DNA from: Mesostigma viride
Lineage: Eukaryota > Streptophyta > Mesostigmatophyceae > Mesostigmatales > Mesostigmataceae
Assembly (NCBI GenBank): GCA_009746045.1
Contig: RPFO01001710.1
Location: 1-64,000 of the forward strand
Direction of reading: 5' to 3'
DNA: 64,000 nt
A model generated the notes under the pieces. That model was not told the origin of the DNA, did not search any database, and was given only the letters and a program-made list of their open reading frames with translations. Below, piece after piece: positions 58,571-64,000 of the stretch. Numbering within the stretch: the stretch's first letter is position 1; each line of letters opens with the position of its first letter. The position numbers and the translations under genes are program-made.

Positions 58571-59056
58571 TTTTGCTCTCAAACGCACGTGCAAGCTTCT
58601 AGGAATTCTCACCTTCCACCAGGTCGAAGTTCTTGAGGATGGCGTTGAGGCTGCGCTGGGAGAGCTCGGCCTCCTCGCGGAGGTCAAGCGTCTGCCGCTG
58701 GAGCTGGGCTGCGACGGCGGAGGTGGTGGAGGTGGTATGTTGCTTAAGCATGTCCGCCCAGGTGGTGATGGGAGGAGCATCGCCGGCCAGGCCAGCCGGG
58801 GCTGGCTTGGCGGCAATGTCCTTCACCGCCTGGGCGGTGAGGCCTGCGGTGTTCTGCAGAACCTCGATAGCGATGGCGTTGTCCTTAAGACGCTGGTCGA
58901 TGTCACGGAGCTGGGCGGTGATGGCGTCGGAGGTGGAGGTGGTGGCGGTGGAGGAGGCGAGGAGGGTGGAGGTGGCGGTGGAGATGGTGGAGGTGGCGGT
59001 GGAAAGGAGGGGAAGCTCGGCAGTCAGCGTGCCGCCGATGGCCGCCACATCTGCAG
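58571..59056 (-). pseudogene. ORF1 N-terminal part of K3
   Basis: Encodes Thr/Ser-rich low-complexity sequence, then QLRDIDQRLKDNAIAIEVLQ and TWADMLKQHTTSTTSAVA, as in K1. It begins at the 5' truncation point. Confidence 0.7.
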
Positions 59057-59066
59057 ACGTAAGATT

Positions 59067-59790
59067 GCCCGGCATAATTTCAATGCACAAGGCTACACAT
59101 TTCCATCACCATTTATATTCATCATCCTGAACGACTCGAACAGGCGGACAAGATAACGGCAGGCTCGCCGCTACCATGGTCCGGATTCTCCCGATTTCTC
59201 AGTCTGGCCTGCGCTGGTTGTCTCCTTGATAAGTGGCATGCCTAGGTACTGAAGTCCTCCTTGCGGACCGGACATGAGCAGCGTATCCCACACGGAAATT
59301 GACCGCTGCATGTTGGTGACCGCGCCGTCCAGCTTGTTGGCAAGGTCGGCGGTGAGGGTCCACGTCTCGGCTCTGTAGTACGTAAAGATAGGGAGGAGGA
59401 GGACCAGGACCTAAGTAAAGAGGTCCTGTTTCTCTAGCTTGCCCAAGGGCTTGCGCCACCGACAGGGCCCTGCCGTATTGGCGTACACCGTGCCAGGCGA
59501 GGGAGATACGGTGGTCCACTGCGTCGACCTCGGAGCTGGGGAGTAAGCTAGTAGTAACCCAGCAACTAATTGACGCGGTCCCGATACGGCTGGACTCGAG
59601 AGCCCGCATCAAGGAGAAAGAGGTCGGGCGGTGGCTGAGTGAGCCCGACCGCCAGGGCCTCGGTCTTCTTGCTGACCTCGAGCCCCACCACGCGGGCCTC
59701 ATCATCGATGATCATGCCTCGGGTTTGTGTCGAGGGTTTGCTGTCGCCTGCATTGATGATGTCCGCTAGCCGCCGCCTGACTTGGGTTCA
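59067..59790 (-). pseudogene. Family-Y LINE reverse transcriptase part, right of K3
   Basis: On the minus strand: INAGDSKPSTQTRGMIIDDE, then VVGLEVSKKTEALAVGLTQ (thumb), then ISLAWHGVRQYG, the WTLTADLANKLDGAVTN stretch and LGMPLIKETTSAG, spread over three frames. It continues at 55221 on the other side of K3. Confidence 0.65.
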
Positions 59791-59814
59791 GTTGTTCATC
59801 TTTGTGCTTTTTCT

Positions 59815-59960
59815 TTCCAGCGGGTACCGGTAGTACCGGGTATATGATCGGTACCGGGCGCCCATCCCGTCCGACAGCCGGGTACCGGGTACCGACCGGT
59901 ACCGGCCGGGTGCCCTTGACTTGAGACGTTGGGGTACTGGTACCAGGTGAACAATTTTGG
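59815..59960. repeat. GGTACCGG-rich palindromic stretch
   Basis: The words GGTACCGG and CGGTACC recur at least eight times, ending in GTACCGTCCCGAACCCTA. The end resembles that of the hAT-type MITE at 41384 (…TACAACCCTA), so it may be another MITE remnant; the left end is not resolved. Confidence 0.4.
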
Positions 59961-60903
59961 GTACCGTCCCGAACCCTAATGTGGGCACAGGTTGGCACCT
60001 AAGTAGGCACGATCCGCCCAGGTCCTATCGCTCCGACCGGCGTCTGGCGCCCGAGGCTCCAAGCCAGCGACCCGAATGACGTAGGTTGTTGTTGTTGTTG
60101 TTGTGTCACACGCCGCACATGGGCAGCAGAGAATCTATAGTGGCCGAGGGCCGGATTATGACGTAGGTACTGATAATTTTTTGTTGATATTTTAGTACTT
60201 TTGGTGACGAAAAAGATAACTAGTGGCTCCTACTGAAACAAACAATAAGCAGACGAAGGAGGAGACCTTCCAAGTTGCACCAAGCCAACTGGTAGCGCTT
60301 TGTGCTGGCGTCTGGCCTTTCGCCATGCCCTCCCGCGAAACGATGCCTTTTTCTTTCTCTACACGACGCTCCCACCAGCCTAGCGAACCCACCAGTCACC
60401 ATCTGTCAGCATTCTTTGGAAGCTCGCCACCTCGATACATGCATGCGTAGCTTTGCAACGTAGACACCGCGGAAATGACCTGTTTTTAAACCGTGGGCGA
60501 CTGCCTAGCGTAGTCCGAGGTGGCTGCACTGCATTTTTCCAGTGGCGCGAAGGCCGCGTCAATTTTGGCGTTCGAAACGTGCAATCGTGCATACTCTGTA
60601 GAACTAGGAGACGCAGTGGTTAAGCAGTGCAGCGTACAAACAGGGGTCCGCAAGGCATCGTGGTGTGTGCAGTGTGACACATTTATGCCGCTGGCCATGT
60701 GTGCTGACATTACTCGCAAGCGCGTGTCACTATTAGTGTACCCATGCCCTAAAGGGGTTCCATCCAGTAGGTTTTTCTAAATCATCTTTTTAAAGGAGCC
60801 AACAGTATTTCACGACGAGGTTCCCCACTGGGGATGTAAAACGCTCCCTCGCGCTAGCTGCGACTTCTAAAATCAGCGTTCAATCATCAGCCTCCAATTG
60901 AGT
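59961..60903. other. Region upstream of the transporter gene
   Basis: Includes (GTT)6 at 60086-60103. A frame at 60520-60780 (+) begins with GTG, not ATG, and has no recognised domain; I do not call it. No promoter element is evident. Confidence 0.4.
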
Positions 60904-63395
60904 ATGTTCCATGTATGGGGCTTCGCATTCTCCGCGCTTTCCGCGCTCGCCAACGGAAGCTTCAGCGTGTTCTCGAAGCTGGAAACCGTGAGAAAGGCGG
61001 GCATAGATCCATACCTCTTCAATTTTTGGACATGGTGAGTGCAGGCGCCTTGCACGACTCTTTCTAGCCATGATTGGCAACGCGGCCTTCCCGTCTTGCC
61101 GGTCCCCCAGGCGATGTGGAGACCCTTTGCTGTTATGCCATTGGCTGGTGAACTCTTAGCTGTCATACCCTTCGCAAAAATTTTTAGGGACGCTGTTTGC
61201 TGACGCTGGGACCCACGGAGTATTGTCATCAAACACCGCCTGGCATCCACCTGGCACAACCCTGCTGCCTGGAGTGACCTGCAGCATCGGCATCATACTG
61301 TCAAGTGTGGCGGGGTTGTTTGTGGATGAGCTCTGCTTCACGCCACGTGGCCTTCTAAGTGGCCTCCTCTTCACCCTCGCGACCGCCAATGCCTTCTCTG
61401 CGATCAACCTCATCAACCTGGCAGGTAAGATCACCAACCTGGCAGGCGAGATCATCAACCTGGCAGGTATGGCTGCGTTTCAGGCTTGACCAACAGCATA
61501 GATGTCAGTTATAATGACAAGGGAAAGATAGCTAGTCAGCCGGTAAATTCAACTTGACACGCTAAGCACATGCCTAGCAGTTTCACATCGTAGATGCTCT
61601 AAGCACAAAGCCACACTTGGGAAGTAGGGTAGGGCATGCGCCACGCTTGGGAGGTAGGGTAGGGCACGCGCCACGCTTGGGAAGGTAGGGTAGGGCATGC
61701 GCCACGCTTGGGAGGTAGGGTAGGGCATGCGCCACACTTGGGAGGTAGGGTAGGGCACGCGCCACGCTTGGGAGGTAGAGGGCATGCGCCACGCTTGGAA
61801 GGTAGGGTAGGTCGGCATATTTATAGGACTTTTACCATGTCTTGTATCTGACCTCAATGTGTTTACCCTTTTTCTTGTGGTTGCTGTATTGCCTTGTCAA
61901 CGCATTTGCCTGGATCCTGGCGCGACACCAGTGGCGTCGGGGGTCTGGTGTGGGACTGCCATCATAGGTGAGCTATTTTGGGCGCATGCCCATGCGATGA
62001 TGGTGGGTTATCTGATGTTATTGTTTTTCAAAGGCCTCCATAGGTGAGCGGATTGGGGCCACACACCGAGGCTTGATGAGCTTTCTGACCAGTTTGCTTC
62101 ATGGAGACCTCCTTGATGCTGCTGCTCGCAAGTAGGCTTTGTGAGGGCAACCCTTTTGTTAAGGAGCCAGTTTTGTGTCAGTGTACGTTGCGTCCCTACT
62201 CTGTATAAGGTCCTTTCCATATCTTTGTGATGTTCATTTGCTTCATGGGATGCCCATGGCATGTGACGATGTTCTCTCGGGTGCGGTAGAGTGATGCTCT
62301 TACCTGGACGTTCACCTCCTCGTCTCTTCACTAGCTTTTTGGTACGAAGCTGTCCTCTGTTTATTTATACGTTGCTGCCTTCCCTTTTCCCCCAATTCTC
62401 CCATGCCCCCTCTTCCCCCCCCCCCCCCCCCCCCCCCCCCTCTCGCCCCACCCACCCACCCACCCACCCACCCACCCACCCACCCACCCACCCACCCACC
62501 CACCCACCCACCCACCCACCCACCCGCCCGCCCGCCGCCCGCCGCCCGCCCGCCCGCCCGCCCGCCCGCCCGCCCGCCCGCCCGCCCGCCCGCCCCCGCC
62601 GCCCGCCCGCCCGCCCGCCCGCCCGCCGCCCGCCCGCCCGCCCGCCGCCCGCCCGCCCGCCCGCCCGCCCGCCCGCCGCCCGCCCGCCCGCCCGCCGCCG
62701 CCCACCCACCCACCCAACCCAACCCAACCCAACCCACCCCACCCCACCAGTCTCGTTCCCTTCGTTATGCTTGTGCTTATGTCGATGCCTTGTGCTACTG
62801 CCATCTGTCCCCCACCTCCCCCAACCCCAACCACCCCCCACATACCACCCATACGTCCTCCCACCCCAGTCTCGTTATTCGGCTTGATGGTTATGTTGCT
62901 GCCATTCCTTCTTTCCACCTACCCCCCCACGCCCAACCAACCAACCAACCAACCAACCAACCAACCAACCAACCAACCAACCAACCAACCAACCAACCAA
63001 CCAACCAACCAACCAACCAACCAACCAACCAACCAACCAACCAACCAACCAACCAACCAACCAACCAACCAACCAACCAACCAACCAACCAACCAACCAA
63101 CCAACCAACCAACCAACCAACCAACGAACCAACCAACCAACCAACCAACCAACCAACCAACCAACCAACCAACCAACCAACCAACCAACCAACCAACCAA
63201 CCAACCAACCAACCAACCAACCAACCAACCAACCAACCAACCAACCAACCAACCAACAACCGCCCCACTTACGCACGCCCCCCCCCCCCCCCCCCCCAGT
63301 CTCCTTCCTCTACGGGATCGCCTTCTCCCCCGCAACCGACCCACACAATGTGTGGCTTGCGGCGCTAGCAATCGTCTCTCTCCTGCTGGGCACAG
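60904..63395 (+). CDS. Multi-pass membrane protein resembling drug/metabolite transporters (partial, spliced)
   Basis: Exon 1 (60904-61034) starts at the first ATG after a stop at 60868 and encodes a first membrane helix with GSFSVFSK, then DPYLFNFWT, ending at GTGAGT. An exon between 61070 and 61200 is likely but unresolved. Exon 3 (about 61285-61424) encodes two hydrophobic stretches with [20 protein letters not shown] and ends at GTAAGA in phase 1. Exon 4 (61932-61967, 36 nt) supplies [12 protein letters not shown]. Exon 5 (63300-63395) starts VSFLYGIAF and ends [14 protein letters not shown] at GTGAGC. Phases agree at both later joints. The pattern GLLSG…NAF…[11 protein letters not shown](V)SF is what I know from EamA/TMEM144-like transporters with about ten helices. 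Further exons may lie beyond the window. Substrate unknown. Confidence 0.55.
61412..61466 (+). repeat. 21-bp tandem triplication of the exon 3 donor site
   Basis: AACCTGGCAG is followed by GTAAG (61425), GCGAG (61446) and GTATG (61467), 21 bp apart. Each extra unit would add seven residues in frame ([14 protein letters not shown]). Confidence 0.8.
61615..61815. repeat. 30-bp minisatellite in intron 3
   Basis: About seven units of GCCACGCTTGGGAGGTAGGG with a 10-bp remainder; some units are 29 or 31 bp. It lies between exons 3 and 4 of the transporter gene. Confidence 0.85.
62415..62752. repeat. C-rich microsatellites in intron 4: poly-C, CCCA, CCCG, CCCA
   Basis: Poly-C (62415-62440), (CCCA)n to about 62524, (CCCG)n with CCG slips to about 62697, then CCCA and AACCC variants. 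Open frames in all directions (Pro/Ala/Arg and Gly/Trp repeats) are incidental. Confidence 0.95.
62932..63256. repeat. CCAA tetranucleotide array in intron 4
   Basis: About 80 units with one GAAC interruption near 63124. It ends 40 bp before the exon 5 acceptor. Confidence 0.97.
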
Positions 63396-64000
63396 GTGAG
63401 CAGCCACGGGTGGCTTGTCCTGGATGCGATGGTCCGACCACTGTGTAGCATAGCGATGCATGGTTGCGGCGCTGGTGGTCGCATCGCTGCGCCTGGGCAC
63501 GGGTGGGTGGACTAAATAGCCACGATAACATTTTCATACCATAAGAACCCCCCTGATGCTCATGGGCACGGGTGGGTGGACTAAATAGCCACGATAACTA
63601 AATAGCCACGATAACATTTTCATACTATAAGAACCCCCCTGATGCTCATGGGCATGGGTGGTTGGCAGCACGCACATTGGTAAGGTGGCATGTGGTTTTG
63701 AAGTCATTTGGGTGGCTGTCGGCAGCAGCGCATGTGGATGTGGAACCCATGGACATGAAAATGTAAAAGGAAGACGAATTCTGAAAATGTTAGAGCAAAG
63801 GCATCCTTGACAGGCGGTTGGATGTGAAACCTGATAGCTTCGACTTGACAACCTGGGATTTGACTTGACGGCGTGTGTTGCTGGACGGACTTCACAATCC
63901 CCCCAATGTGTCCTGGCTTGCCCTTCCGTGCATTGGAGGCAGCATTCTGCATGGTGTGTTTTGGACAATGGTTGTACAAAGGGGGTTCTATTTACGATTT
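63396..64000. other. Downstream of exon 5, with a partial exon copy and a 70-bp tandem duplication
   Basis: At 63460-63505 a GCGGCGCTGGTGGTCGCATC stretch resembles the end of exon 5. From about 63494 to 63665 a roughly 70-bp unit (GGCACGGGTGGGTGGACTAA…) is repeated with a short inner duplication. From 63666 on I see nothing recognisable. Confidence 0.5.

Larger units (their letters stand above)
55222..59056 (-). mobile_element. K retroelement (K3), 5'-truncated, carrying an L LINE and a hAT element
   Basis: Flanked by ACGTAAGATT at 55212-55221 and 59057-59066 (10 bp), in LINE-Y. Minus strand: ORF1 from 59056 to 58571, hAT insertion, ORF1 again 57246-56890, 3' region to 56677, L4 insertion, 3' region to a (TTCAA)n tail at 55222-55242. 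Without insertions it is about 1.3 kb. Confidence 0.8.

Noticed and set aside
60520-60780. 86-codon frame upstream of the transporter gene
   Set aside because: It has no ATG start, no splice sites in phase and no domain.
62291-63500. Pro-, Gly-, Gln- and Trp-rich frames of up to 321 codons
   Set aside because: Produced by CCCA, CCCG and CCAA arrays that lie in an intron of the transporter gene.

Overview
This window is nuclear DNA of a eukaryote. GT-AG introns, non-LTR retrotransposons with target-site duplications, TTAA-, hAT-, Mutator- and CACTA-type DNA transposons, a tRNA-like SINE and very long microsatellites are all visible, and there is no operon, ribosome-binding-site or phage logic. 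GC-rich coding DNA set in AT-richer repeats, long introns and LINEs that carry a restriction-like endonuclease suggest a microalga, most likely a green alga. I cannot fix the lineage from sequence alone.

Only a few loci look like host genes. (1) A minus-strand gene at 400-4315 has five exons that all join in phase 0. It has a signal peptide and a giant Ser/Asn-coding microsatellite whose assembled length breaks the reading frame. (2) A long, low-complexity, probably disordered 1,099-residue protein lies at 20302-23601 (+). (3) A multi-pass membrane protein resembling drug/metabolite transporters starts at 60904 (+). Its introns are filled with mini- and microsatellites, and its splice sites occur in tandem copies. 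A zinc-finger pseudogene (32837-33542) and some possible exon fragments are less certain.

Almost everything else is mobile DNA, and much of it can be read as nested insertions. At 6.3-15.6 kb a mosaic repeat (R1) with a foldback section carries two TTAA-flanked piggyBac-like insertions, and one of these holds a further TTAA element. At 15.6-17.7 and 26.2-28.1 kb are L1-like ORF1-only retroelements (family K). The largest feature is an interval of about 17.7 kb (28578-46284) with 56-bp perfect inverted termini starting CACTA and 15-bp subterminal repeats. It splits a LINE whose two halves join at its ends. Inside it are a Mutator-like element (28909-32246), a third TTAA element, a K copy, two small MITE-like elements, a 691-bp CCAT array and several satellites.

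At 46.3-59.8 kb are fragments of a YADD-type LINE (family Y), four nearly or partly intact 5'-truncated copies of a LINE with a CCHC knuckle and restriction-like endonuclease (family L), and a deep nest in which Y contains K, and K contains both an L copy and a hAT transposon. Exact duplications mark most of these insertions: 8 bp for hAT, 9 bp for Mutator-like, 9-13 bp for the LINEs and K, TTAA for the piggyBac-like elements and TA for one MITE. All calls come from reading the sequence; no database search was run.
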